The translations under genes and the position numbers were made by a program. Below are positions 28,270-38,200 of a DNA stretch of 64,000 bases, in pieces. Under the pieces are notes generated by a model. The model had not been told where the DNA came from. It did no database searches and worked only from the letters and a program-made list of their open reading frames with translations. Numbering within the stretch: the first letter of the stretch is position 1; each line of letters opens with the position of its first letter. This DNA is from Fuerstiella marisgermanici (GTDB taxonomy: Bacteria; Planctomycetota; Planctomycetia; Planctomycetales; Planctomycetaceae): the NCBI RefSeq assembly GCF_001983935.1, contig NZ_CP017641.1:5298501-5362500 (forward strand), given 5' to 3'.

Positions 28270-28959
28270 ATGGCACAGGTGACAATCTCAATCCTTGAAG
28301 GTCTGGAACGCGGTCGTACGTTTCGTGATCTTGAGACGCCGGTCACCATCGGACGCGAAGAAGACAACGTCATCCAGCTCAATGACGAACGAGTCAGCCG
28401 GATTCACGCGAAGTTGCAGGAAGATCGCGGCCAGGTCATTTTGACCGACCTCAACAGCACAAACGGAAGCCGAGTCAACGGGCATCCGGTGCAGTTGCGA
28501 GTCCTCCAACCGGGCGACCACGTGCAGATTGGCCGCTGCACGTTGCTGTTTGGCAGTGACGCTGAAATTGCCGAACACGCTCAACAACTAGGCGTCGAAG
28601 TCGCGTCGCTGACACCGCTGAGTTACCTGGCCGAAAATGGCTCCGGCAGCGGATCTGATTCCGGCGTGGAATTCGAGCTGGCCGACGATCTTAACGCCGA
28701 AAATCTGCAGTTGCCGCTATTTCCCGGCGGTGCTCCGGCGCTGCCGGATGAGCTGGAACCGGGGCAGCGGGCTCGGGTTAGTGACGTGTTGGGCTATATT
28801 CACGAACGGATGCGAGATGTATCAGTCAACGGTGCCGACCCGCAGGATCCGGACGGAAACAACCCCGTGATGGAAGTGCCGTGGGCTCACTGGCAAAATC
28901 TCATGCAACTGCAGCGCGACCTGGCCCTCTACCTACGCCAGATCGCGAACCCGGACTGA
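28270..28959 (+). CDS. FHA-domain protein with C-terminal extension
   Basis: 229 residues. The first 95 are a canonical FHA domain: ETPVTIGREEDN, DERVSRIHAKL (the S-x-x-H core), DLNSTNGSRVNG and LQPGDHVQIGRCTLLFG. The rest is acidic and helical without a recognised domain. It binds phosphothreonine targets by family knowledge. It is the second FHA gene within 6 kb and lies close to a Ser/Thr kinase and an NtrC-type regulator. No signal peptide, so probably cytoplasmic. Confidence 0.9.
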   Translation: MAQVTISILEGLERGRTFRDLETPVTIGREEDNVIQLNDERVSRIHAKLQEDRGQVILTDLNSTNGSRVNGHPVQLRVLQPGDHVQIGRCTLLFGSDAEIAEHAQQLGVEVASLTPLSYLAENGSGSGSDSGVEFELADDLNAENLQLPLFPGGAPALPDELEPGQRARVSDVLGYIHERMRDVSVNGADPQDPDGNNPVMEVPWAHWQNLMQLQRDLALYLRQIANPD

Positions 28960-29146
28960 CTTTTCAGAGCGCATCGAGTCCGCCACGCTCAATTTCAGGC
29001 CGATCTGCGGTGGCCATGGCTGGATTAAGCGGCGCAAAGTTAGCCAACACGCGGCGACTGACTGCACACTTTCCATACGTCCGCGTTTTCACACGGCGGC
29101 GCAGTTCGCTACCATCCCGTGCTGACTGATTAAGAAAGCACGGCCT

Positions 29147-30895
29147 ATGAATTTTGACGACCCACTCATCCGCATGGCGATGGTTCTTGTCTCCGGAATT
29201 ATCGGCGGCGAACTGGTGGGGCGGATCAAGCTGCCAAAAGTAACCGGGTGGATCGGGACCGGCATCCTGCTACGTATGCTGGACGGGTATCTCACGACAT
29301 CTCATGGCCTTAAACTAGGCCTTGATCCCGACGCGGTGTCGACATTTGGCCCGTACATGAATTTTGTGTTGGGCTATATCGCCTTCACCGTCGGCGCCGC
29401 ACTGCACTTTGCCAGTTTGCAAAACACGGGCAAACGACTGGGCCTGCTGCTGCTGTGCGAAGCCCTGATTACTCCTGCGGTAGTCTTTTTCTCGCTCTTC
29501 ATTCTGGGCGGGATGGACACCAAACCTGCTTTACTGCTGAGTGCGATCGCGATCTGCGGCGCTCCTGGTACGACAGTGCTGGTCGTTCAGGAAGCGCGTG
29601 CCCGAGGTATCCTTACGCGGACACTCGTCGCCGCCGTCGCCCTAATCGACATGGTGGCTGTCGGCATGTTTGAATTTGTGTATGCCTTTATCCGCGTCCC
29701 GGGCGGTGGCACGATGTCTTTGCAGGCGGGGCTGGTCAATGTCGGCACGGAATTCGGGCTTGCTCTGGCAGTCGGCTTTACCTGCGCTGGGCTTGCGTTG
29801 ATCCTGATTCGAACCGTAGTGGGCCCGGCGTTTGTGGGACCGATCATGGTGGCCGTGATTCTGGGATCGTGGGGGGCGGCCCGCGGCATGGACGTTTCCG
29901 GAATTTTGGCGTGTACCTTTGCCGGAATCGCAGTTTCGAATCTGCGCCACGGCACTGTGCGGTCGACGGAAGCGTATCTGCAATCGATTGGCGGTGTGCT
30001 GTTTGCTGCCTTCTATACGTTTGCCGGCATGAAACTGGACTTCAGCCAGGTGTGGCCCAACCTTAGCCTGGTGTTGCTGTTTTTTGCCTTTCGCTTCATC
30101 GGCAAGTACTCAGGCGCCTTCATCGCGATGTACTTTGCGAATGCAACGAATGCTGTGCGCAACTTTTTGGGACTCGCACTGTTGCCTCACGGAGGCGTCG
30201 CCGTCGGTTTGATTTTATTAGTACAAAATGACCCGACACTCAGCGACCATGCCGACGTCATTACAACCGTAGGACTGGCCGCATTGGCCATCAACCAGTT
30301 ACTGGGCCCAAGTGGTGCGAGATTCGCGTTGAACAGCGTCGGCGAAAGCGGGAAGGCTCGGCCGCGTCTGCTGGACTTCCTGGACGAGCACCGCATTACC
30401 GTGACTGTCGACGGCAACACCAAACAGGCCGTTGTTTCGTCACTTGTGGACCAGCTTTACGCCACGTCCGATATGCCGATCGAAAAGGAAGAGTTCGTGC
30501 GGCAGGTGATGAAGCGTGAAGCATCAGAATCCACCTGCGTGGGTCACGGCCTGATGATTCCCCACGCGATACTGGATGCCGATGCCAAAATGGAAGGCGT
30601 GCTGGGCATCAGCCGTAAAGGACTGGACTTCAGAACGCCCGACGGACGTCCGGTGCACGCGGTGCTGCTACTGGCCACGCCGGAAAACGAACGAGAACGG
30701 CATCTGGAAATCCTGTCCGCGTTTGCTCACCTGATCACTCACGACGAAAACCTTTGCGAACAGCTCTATCACGCCCGCAGTGCGGCTCATGCGTACAACG
30801 TGCTGCATGCTGAGGCTGCGGAAGAGATCAACTATTTTCTGGAAGAAGTTCTGGAAGAATTCCGCGACCCCAATCCGTCAAAACCTAATCCCTGA
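29147..30895 (+). CDS. CPA2-type cation:proton antiporter with C-terminal PTS EIIA domain
   Basis: 582 residues. Residues of about 1-400 form 12 or so hydrophobic spans of a CPA2 antiporter (MVLVSGIIGGELVGRIKLPKV, FVLGYIAFTVGAALHF, LLPHGGVAVGLILLV). The last 150 residues are a PTS EIIA type 2 (nitrogen or fructose-like) domain, with the phosphorylation histidine in GLMIPHAILD and a typical LLLATPENERERHLEILSAF stretch. Such fusions suggest that ion exchange is regulated by phosphotransferase state. It is followed after 15 bases by the M20 peptidase gene. Confidence 0.88.
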   Translation: MNFDDPLIRMAMVLVSGIIGGELVGRIKLPKVTGWIGTGILLRMLDGYLTTSHGLKLGLDPDAVSTFGPYMNFVLGYIAFTVGAALHFASLQNTGKRLGLLLLCEALITPAVVFFSLFILGGMDTKPALLLSAIAICGAPGTTVLVVQEARARGILTRTLVAAVALIDMVAVGMFEFVYAFIRVPGGGTMSLQAGLVNVGTEFGLALAVGFTCAGLALILIRTVVGPAFVGPIMVAVILGSWGAARGMDVSGILACTFAGIAVSNLRHGTVRSTEAYLQSIGGVLFAAFYTFAGMKLDFSQVWPNLSLVLLFFAFRFIGKYSGAFIAMYFANATNAVRNFLGLALLPHGGVAVGLILLVQNDPTLSDHADVITTVGLAALAINQLLGPSGARFALNSVGESGKARPRLLDFLDEHRITVTVDGNTKQAVVSSLVDQLYATSDMPIEKEEFVRQVMKREASESTCVGHGLMIPHAILDADAKMEGVLGISRKGLDFRTPDGRPVHAVLLLATPENERERHLEILSAFAHLITHDENLCEQLYHARSAAHAYNVLHAEAAEEINYFLEEVLEEFRDPNPSKPNP

Positions 30896-30910
30896 CAGGA
30901 ACTTCTTATC

Positions 30911-32116
30911 ATGACCGCCGCTCCGGTTGTCTCAAAAACCGTCGTCGATATCCTGGCGGAATTGATCGCCATCCCCAGTGTTAACCCGATGGGGCAGGAC
31001 GTCCAGGGCGACATCTATTTTGAAGGTCGCGTGAGCGACTGGCTGGTGGAGTTTTTCCAATCGCTGGGTGTGGCGTACGAACGGATCGAAGTCGCCCCCG
31101 GCCGCGACAACGTCATAGCGAAATTTGATTCGCCGGGTAGCGACCGCACCATTTTGCTGGACGCTCATCAGGATACAGTGCCGGTCGAAGGCATGACGAT
31201 TCCCGCATTCGAACCAAAGATCGAAGGCGGTCGAATTACCGGGCGAGGTGCCTGCGACGTGAAAGGTGGCATGGCCGCCATGCTGATTGCCTTCCGTCGT
31301 CTTGTGCGTGAACGCCCAGCTAACGCCGCAAGCGTGATCATGACCTGCACATGCGACGAAGAAGCCACGACATTGGGCATCAATGACCTGGTGACTTATT
31401 GGCAACAGCCCGGCCGCTCGGGACTGTTGTCGTCGAAGCCGGACGTCGCCGTCATTGCCGAACCGACGGGCCTGGACGTCGTGGTCGCTCATCGCGGCGT
31501 GACTCGATTTAAGATCCGGACCGCAGGTCGAGCCTGTCACAGTTCAGACCCGACTCAGGGCGTGAACGCCATCTATCGCATGGCATCCGTACTGGCCGTG
31601 CTGGAAGAGTACGCCGACCTGGTGACTCGCAAAGTCAAGCCGCACGCTTTGTGCGGTGGAGCAACGTTAAGCGTCGGTCGGATCACAGGAGGCACCAGCG
31701 TAAACATCGTGCCGGACGAATGCGTGATCGAAGTCGATCGCCGCGTCATCCCCGGCGAAAAGCGAAGCGAAGTCGTGGCTCACCTGCGTCGCTACGTGCA
31801 GGAACGCCTCGACTTCGACGTGATCTTCGATCCACCGTGGCTGGAAAGTCCTCCCCTGACGGACGCCGATAATTCAGAACTGGCGTCGGCCGTATTGAAA
31901 TGCGTTCAGGAAGTGGACGGGCCACATTCAGCGATTGGCGTGCCCTATGGCACTCACGCATCAAGAACATGTTCGGCCGAAGTCCCGTCGATCGTTTTCG
32001 GCCCCGGTTCGATCGACCAGGCTCATACCAAAGACGAGTTCCTCGAAATCGACCAACTTGAAAAAGCGGCCGAGGTGTACTTTCAGCTTTGCTGCGATGA
32101 CGGCTTAACAAAGTGA
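30911..32116 (+). CDS. M20-family metallopeptidase / deacylase
   Basis: 401 residues, no signal peptide. Zinc-site motifs are LLDAHQDTVPVEGM (first His and Asp) and GRGACDVKGGMAAML (bridging Asp), followed by CDEEATT with the general-base Glu pair. A dimerisation insert (ARITGGTSVNIVPDECVIEVDRR) is also typical of ArgE/DapE/CPG2-like enzymes. They cleave acyl-amino-acid or dipeptide amide bonds. The exact substrate is not known. It overlaps the following oxidoreductase gene by four bases (GTGA), a translational-coupling arrangement. Confidence 0.9.
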   Translation: MTAAPVVSKTVVDILAELIAIPSVNPMGQDVQGDIYFEGRVSDWLVEFFQSLGVAYERIEVAPGRDNVIAKFDSPGSDRTILLDAHQDTVPVEGMTIPAFEPKIEGGRITGRGACDVKGGMAAMLIAFRRLVRERPANAASVIMTCTCDEEATTLGINDLVTYWQQPGRSGLLSSKPDVAVIAEPTGLDVVVAHRGVTRFKIRTAGRACHSSDPTQGVNAIYRMASVLAVLEEYADLVTRKVKPHALCGGATLSVGRITGGTSVNIVPDECVIEVDRRVIPGEKRSEVVAHLRRYVQERLDFDVIFDPPWLESPPLTDADNSELASAVLKCVQEVDGPHSAIGVPYGTHASRTCSAEVPSIVFGPGSIDQAHTKDEFLEIDQLEKAAEVYFQLCCDDGLTK

Positions 32117-33243
32117 ACTCGACAATGCCGAATCACAAATTCAATGTCGCCATCGTCGGCGCCGGAATCGTAGGCCTCGCTCACGCATGGGCGTCTGTTC
32201 GGCAGGGACGAAGCGTCATCTTATTCGACCGCTCGCCGAAAGCTCAGGGAGCGACTGTTCGTAACTTCGGCATGATCTGGCCCATTGGTCAGCTAGCCGG
32301 AGAACTGTACGACACCGCGTTGCGTTCTCGCGAACTTTGGCTGGAACTGCACAAAGCAGGCGTCGTACACGCGGACGATTGCGGATCGGTGCACCTGGCT
32401 CATCGCGCCGATGAACGGGCAGTACTGGAAGAATTCGTCGCTGGTAAGACTCACGACTGCCAGATGCTGTCGGCTGACGAAACTCTGCAAAAAGTCCCCA
32501 TCGCCAACTCGGACGGGCTACTCGGCGGAATGTGGAGCCCCACTGAATTGCGAGTCGATCCGCGCGTGGCCGCGTCTAAAATCGCGTCGTGGCTGCAATC
32601 CGCTCATGGCGTGAAGCTGCATTTCGAAACACCGATCGTGCACGTCGACGGCGGCACACTCACGTCGGCCGACGGAGCCCAGTGGCACGCGGAGCAAACA
32701 GTGATTTGTTCCGGCAGTGATTTGAAGACGCTGTTTCCGGAAGTGCTGGCCGCTTCCAGACTGAAGCTTTGTAAGCTGCAGATGCTGCGCACCGTCGCGC
32801 AAAATTCTTCTGCAAATCAGGCGGCTCATATCGCCAGCGGTCTAACACTGCGACACTACAGTTCGTTCAATCACTGCCCATCGCTGGCATCACTGAAACA
32901 GCGAGTCGCGAACGAAAATCCAACTTTGGATCGCTACGGAATTCATGTCATGGCGACTCAATCCGCCAGCGCCGAATTTATCCTCGGCGATTCGCACGAA
33001 TATGGCGACGACATCGAACCGTTCGACAAAGCGGAAATCGACAACCTGATCCTGCAGGAGTTACGCAAGATCATTCGGCTGCCCGACTGGACGATCTCCG
33101 AACGCTGGCACGGCGTGTACGCAAAGCACCCGGACCTGCCAGTGTTTCGAGCTACTCCGCAACCTGGCGTTCACGTGTGTGTCGGTCCCGGCGGAGCAGG
33201 CATGACCATGTCGTTCGGCCTTGCAGAAGCGACGCTCACGTAG
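32113..33243 (+). CDS. FAD-dependent oxidoreductase (DAO-like, TIGR03364 type)
   Basis: 376 residues; start GTG 32113 or ATG 32125. The N-terminal dinucleotide motif is VAIVGAGIVGLAHAW (GxGxxG). The rest matches the D-amino-acid-oxidase-like FAD fold, and the C-terminal VGPGGAGMTMSFGLAE fits the FAD-binding end. The TIGR03364 subgroup has been linked to aminophosphonate utilisation, but no phosphonate gene is visible here. Translation is coupled to the M20 gene. It converges on glnS with only eight bases between stops. Confidence 0.85.
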   Translation: MNSTMPNHKFNVAIVGAGIVGLAHAWASVRQGRSVILFDRSPKAQGATVRNFGMIWPIGQLAGELYDTALRSRELWLELHKAGVVHADDCGSVHLAHRADERAVLEEFVAGKTHDCQMLSADETLQKVPIANSDGLLGGMWSPTELRVDPRVAASKIASWLQSAHGVKLHFETPIVHVDGGTLTSADGAQWHAEQTVICSGSDLKTLFPEVLAASRLKLCKLQMLRTVAQNSSANQAAHIASGLTLRHYSSFNHCPSLASLKQRVANENPTLDRYGIHVMATQSASAEFILGDSHEYGDDIEPFDKAEIDNLILQELRKIIRLPDWTISERWHGVYAKHPDLPVFRATPQPGVHVCVGPGGAGMTMSFGLAEATLT

Positions 33244-33251
33244 CCGAGCAG

Positions 33252-34940
33252 CTACTTCTTCTTGGCTTTGGCCCACGCATCTTTCAACGTCACAATGCGG
33301 TTGAAAACCAGACGATCTGAAGTGCTGTCCTGATCAACGATGAAGTACCCCTTGCGTTCAAACTGGCAACGATCGCCCAGCTTTGATTCCGCCAGCGACG
33401 GCTCCAGTTTGGCTTCGACCACGGTTAGCGAATCCGGATTCAGATTGCTCTGCCACGTCTGAGATTCGTCTTCCACGTCGTCCGGATCTTCGGTCACAAA
33501 CAGGTGGTCGTACAGACGCACTTCCGCCGAAATCGCATGCTGAGCACTCACCCAGTGCATGGTGGCTTTCACCTTGCGACCGTCCGGTGCGTTGCCGCCT
33601 TTAGTTTCGACATCGTACGTACAGTGGATTTCCGTGATATTGCCGTCGTCATCTTGCACAACATCGTTGCACTTGATGAAGTAAGCCCAGCGGAGTCGCA
33701 CTTCGCGGCCGGGACCGAGTCGGAAGAATTTGCGAGGCGGGTCTTCCATGAAGTCGTCACGCTCAATGTACAACTCACGACCGAACGGCACCTTGCGTGA
33801 ACCGGCCGCTTCGTCTTCCGGGTTATTGACCGCGTCAAGCTCCTCAGACTGGCTTTCCGGATAGTTTGTGATCACAACCTTTAATGGATCCAGCACAGCC
33901 ATGCGGCGATCGGCTGTCGCGTTCAGTTCTTCGCGGATCTGATTCTCCAGCACCACCATGTCGGTCATCGCGTTGTGCTTCGTCACACCAACGGATTCGC
34001 ACAGCTTGCGAATCGAATCCGGTGTGTATCCGCGTCGACGCAGGCCGGACAGTGTGGGCATGCGAGGATCGTTCCAGCCAGAAACGTGACCTTCATTCAC
34101 AAGCTGCAACAGTCGCCGCTTGCTCATTAAAGTGTAGGTCAAATTCAGGCGATTGAATTCAATCTGCTGTGGATGGTGGATGCCCAGCGTTTCACAGTAC
34201 CAGTCGTACAGCGGGCGGCGGTTTTCGAATTCCAGCGTACAGATGCTGTGAGTGATACCTTCCAGCGAATCCGATTGCCCGTGAGTGAAGTCGTAGGTCG
34301 GGTAAATGCACCACGCGTCGCCCGTGCGATGGTGTTCAACCTTGCGAATGCGATACATGATCGGATCGCGAAGTAACAGGACCTTGTGAGCCATGTCGAT
34401 TTTGGCTCGCAGCACGTGAACTCCTTCGTCGAATTCCCCGTTCCTCATGCCGCGAAACAGAGTCAGGTTTTCTTCGACGGACCGGTCGCGATAGGGACTG
34501 GGCGTCCCCGGTTCGGTGGGCGTCCCACGACCGGTGCGAATTTCTTCCAGCGGCAGACTACACACGTAGGCCTTGCCGTCAGTGATGAGTTGTTCAGCCC
34601 ACTGGTAAAGCTGCTCGAAGTAATCCGACGCGAAAAACAGCCGGTCTTCCCAGTCGAAGCCAAGCCAGCGGATGTCTTCCTTGATGGATTCGACGTATTC
34701 GACTTCTTCCTTTTCGGGGTTGGTGTCGTCGAACCGCAAATTGCACTTGCCGCCATATTCGGCCGCGATTCCGAAATTCAGGCAGATCGACTTGGCGTGT
34801 CCGATGTGCAGGTAGCCGTTGGGTTCGGGCGGAAATCGCGTATGGACCACGCCGTCCCATTTTCCGGTTTTCAGGTCGTCTTCGACAATCTGACGGACGA
34901 AATCTTTGTGGACCGTTTCGCTGGAATTGGCTTCCGACAT
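33252..34940 (-). CDS. glnS: Glutaminyl-tRNA synthetase
   Basis: 562 residues, close to the usual bacterial length (about 550). The class I signature HIGH lies in [13 protein letters not shown] (about residues 38-50), and the second signature reads [11 protein letters not shown]. The acceptor-binding and anticodon-binding barrels are filled, with [26 protein letters not shown] typical of the C-terminal part. It charges tRNA-Gln directly, so glutamine does not have to be made from Glu-tRNA on this tRNA. A single-gene transcript is likely; the upstream gap to the subtilase is a divergent promoter region. Confidence 0.95.
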   Translation of the reverse strand: MSEANSSETVHKDFVRQIVEDDLKTGKWDGVVHTRFPPEPNGYLHIGHAKSICLNFGIAAEYGGKCNLRFDDTNPEKEEVEYVESIKEDIRWLGFDWEDRLFFASDYFEQLYQWAEQLITDGKAYVCSLPLEEIRTGRGTPTEPGTPSPYRDRSVEENLTLFRGMRNGEFDEGVHVLRAKIDMAHKVLLLRDPIMYRIRKVEHHRTGDAWCIYPTYDFTHGQSDSLEGITHSICTLEFENRRPLYDWYCETLGIHHPQQIEFNRLNLTYTLMSKRRLLQLVNEGHVSGWNDPRMPTLSGLRRRGYTPDSIRKLCESVGVTKHNAMTDMVVLENQIREELNATADRRMAVLDPLKVVITNYPESQSEELDAVNNPEDEAAGSRKVPFGRELYIERDDFMEDPPRKFFRLGPGREVRLRWAYFIKCNDVVQDDDGNITEIHCTYDVETKGGNAPDGRKVKATMHWVSAQHAISAEVRLYDHLFVTEDPDDVEDESQTWQSNLNPDSLTVVEAKLEPSLAESKLGDRCQFERKGYFIVDQDSTSDRLVFNRIVTLKDAWAKAKKK

Positions 34941-35262
34941 ATCTCAAATTGCCCTGATTTCACTGGAACAGCGAAGTAAATGTGAGGAAACGCTGTCATT
35001 TTGGCGGACTGGCTCCGATGGCCGGTCGTTGTGGAAATTTAGCGGTTGCCGACCAAAGACAGAAGCCCTGTTCAACAGGAAGCCCCCAGACGACCTGCAT
35101 TGTTGGGTTTACCTGACCGGAAGTATCAAACGAGCGTTTGGATTTGTTTCGAATTCGGCCGCTTCCGCATTTTTCTGTTGGTTTTCCGCCTGGTTCCTCG
35201 TCCGATAGAGTTGAGAGACGGTCCCGTGCCGTGAGTGGCCGGAAAATGCGCGCGTTGATGTT
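34941..35262. other. Divergent promoter region between glnS and the subtilase gene
   Basis: 322 bases with no supported gene. Candidate promoters cannot be assigned by eye for this lineage. Nothing else was seen. Confidence 0.45.
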
Positions 35263-38200
35263 ATGCCGCGTCTGAGTTCTGATAAAACGCAAAGTTCAAT
35301 GAGGCTTCGACTCATGAAATCTGTCAACGAAATGCTTAGGTTTCTTCAGCAATGCCTGTCTTCGCGACGGGACGAGCGCCGTTCGGGGCCTCAAAAAATG
35401 AAGGGGCTTGGGTTTGCAGAGGCAGTCGAAGCACGGCTGTTACTCACCGCCGACCTGCGGGATGCCTTGTTCGCTCCGGTGGTCATGGATGAAATCTCGG
35501 ACGACACGTCGATTGAGTCCTATTTTCTGAATTTCGACACGCCCCAGGACGTGGAAACTCTGAAGGTTGCGACGAATGCGATCTCCGTTGAGGCGTCCAA
35601 CCTCATCGAGAACGGCTACACAATCACGCTGTCGCAGGGGCTGACTCTTCAGGATGCGGCCGATACGTTTTCCGATATTGACGGCTTTAACTACCTGCAT
35701 CCCAACGTGCCTCGCCAGCATTCCCTGCGAGCCGTACCGAATGACCCGCTATATGTCGACCAATGGCACCTCAGCAACACAGGACAGGGGCAGGGCGTTG
35801 TCGGAGCGGATTCAAATATCGCATCTGTGTGGGACAACTACACAGGGGCTGGCGTGACGATTGGTATTATTGACGACGGCCTGGAAACGACCCACGAAGA
35901 CCTCGTCGACAACGTGAACACAACGATTGACTTCGACTGGAACGGCAACGACAACGATCCGTCTCCAACCGTAACTTCCGACTTCCACGGAACAGCAGTA
36001 GCGGGCGTCGCGTCTGGTAAAGGCAACAACGGAATCGGTGGCAGCGGTGCAGCCTGGGATGCAGAATTGGTTGGATTGCGACTAATAGCAGGAGGTGTGA
36101 CGGACCAGCAGGAAGCTCAGGCCCTGACCCACGAGATGAACGCCATCGATATTTATAACAACAGCTGGGGACCAGTGGACAACGGTCGCATTTCCAGCAT
36201 TGGGCCGCAAGCCTTGGCGGCATTGGAACAGGCCGCCACGACAGGGCGCGGCGGCTTGGGGAACATCCACACTTGGGCTGGCGGAAATGGTGGGGACACG
36301 ACGAATGACAACGTCAACTATGATCCGTACGCCAATTCCAGGTTTACCATTGCTGTCGGTGCGTTGACAAACTCAGGAGTCAGAAGCTCTTACAGCGATG
36401 TCGGAGCGTCTCTTATCGTGACCGCTTCATCAAACGGTGGCGACCTTGGCATTACAACAACGGACCTCACCGGCAGTAACGGGTACGACACATCAAACTA
36501 CACCAATACGTTTGGCGGAACGTCTTCGGCGACACCACTGGTTTCCGGCATCATCGCATTGATGCTCGAAGCGAACCCGCTCTTGACGTACCGCGATGTG
36601 ACGGACATCCTGGTCCGCAATGCAGAACGAGTTGATGCGGCCAATGCAGATTGGGTGCAGAACGGTGCCGGACTGTGGGTCAACCACGAATACGGATTTG
36701 GCGGCGTCGACGCGGCTGCTTCTGTAGCTGCAGCAGAAACGCATCTCTCGCTGCCGACTGAAAGAAATTACAAGACAGGCACCATCAACGTTAACCAGGC
36801 CATTCCGGATGTCGGCGGGGCCGCTGTCACCAATACTGTCAGCGTTGCCGCAGCAGACGCGATTTCGTCCCTTGAGTATGTCGAAGTCGTATTCAGCGCG
36901 TCGCATTCCTACATCGGCGACCTCGAAGTAGTCCTCACGTCGCCTAGCGGGACACAGTCTGTGCTGGCCCAAACCCGCAATCAGGACAGCCAGACAGCCT
37001 ACAGCAACTGGGTCTTCACGACAGCACGCAACTGGGGCGAATCTTCTCAGGGCGTCTGGACAATTTCAGTCACCGATAAGGCATCGGGAGGCACCGGCAC
37101 ATTCGATTCGTTTGCCCTTAATTTCTATGGAACTGACCAGGCAATTCGCATTTCAGAATCTGCCGGCAGCACCATTGTAACGGACTCCGGTAAGACTGAC
37201 TTCTTTGATGTCGTCCTGCCGTCCATGCCAAGTTCCAACGTAGTGTTGAACGTCGCGAGCCAGGACACCAGTGAAGTCACAACGTCCACCGCATCGTTGA
37301 CGTTTACTCCGTCCAATTGGGACAGGCCGCAACGAGTAACGGTGTCTGGCGTCGTAGACCTCGCACAGGACGGCGACAAACAAACCAACGTTATCATTTC
37401 AGTCGACGCGGCAAACAGCGATGCGTTGTATGCCAACGTCGGTGCCCAGACCGTGTCTGTTACGTCGCGGGATGACGATTTCAACCTGCCGCTTAAGCCT
37501 GTCATTACTTCGCCAGGAGTCCGGCCTGCAACTTCTTCGCCGGCATTCGAATGGACGTCTGTCGACAACGCGGTCACCTACAACATCACCATTACCAACG
37601 AATTCACAGGAGCCGTCGTCCAGCAACGTTCCGGCCTGATCCTGCCTCGACACACGTTCGCTTCACCGTTTGTGAACAGCATTTACCGAGCGGTCGTCCG
37701 CGGCGTTAATGCGGATGGCGTTGTCGGCCTGCCTAGTGATCCGCTGCTATTCAGCATCGGCGAACCAGCTGTCCCGGCGGCCCCCGTGATCACATCGCCC
37801 ACACAGGGCTCAATCATCACGAATAACCTGCCACAAATTCAGTGGCGACATTCGGCGGCCGCGATCGAATACGAACTATTCCTGTCTGCCGGTGGTAACG
37901 TAACTCGAGTACGAGTGCCCGGCGTCGACATTGGCAACGGCTTGCGAGCCTACACGCCAACCACGTCGCTGCCCGAAGGCTTCAACTCTGTTTGGGTCCG
38001 CGCGTTTAACCCGTTTGGCGATCCTGGCGAATGGAGCACTCCGGTTGGCTTCACCGTAGATGCCTTCCAAACGCCGTCTACGCCAACAATGACAGCGCCG
38101 ATTCTGACTGTCACCACCAACGCATCACCAACCTTCCGCTGGATTGGTGCCGGAGCGACATCTTACGAATTATGGGTGGACGAACTTCCTGGTGGCGACA

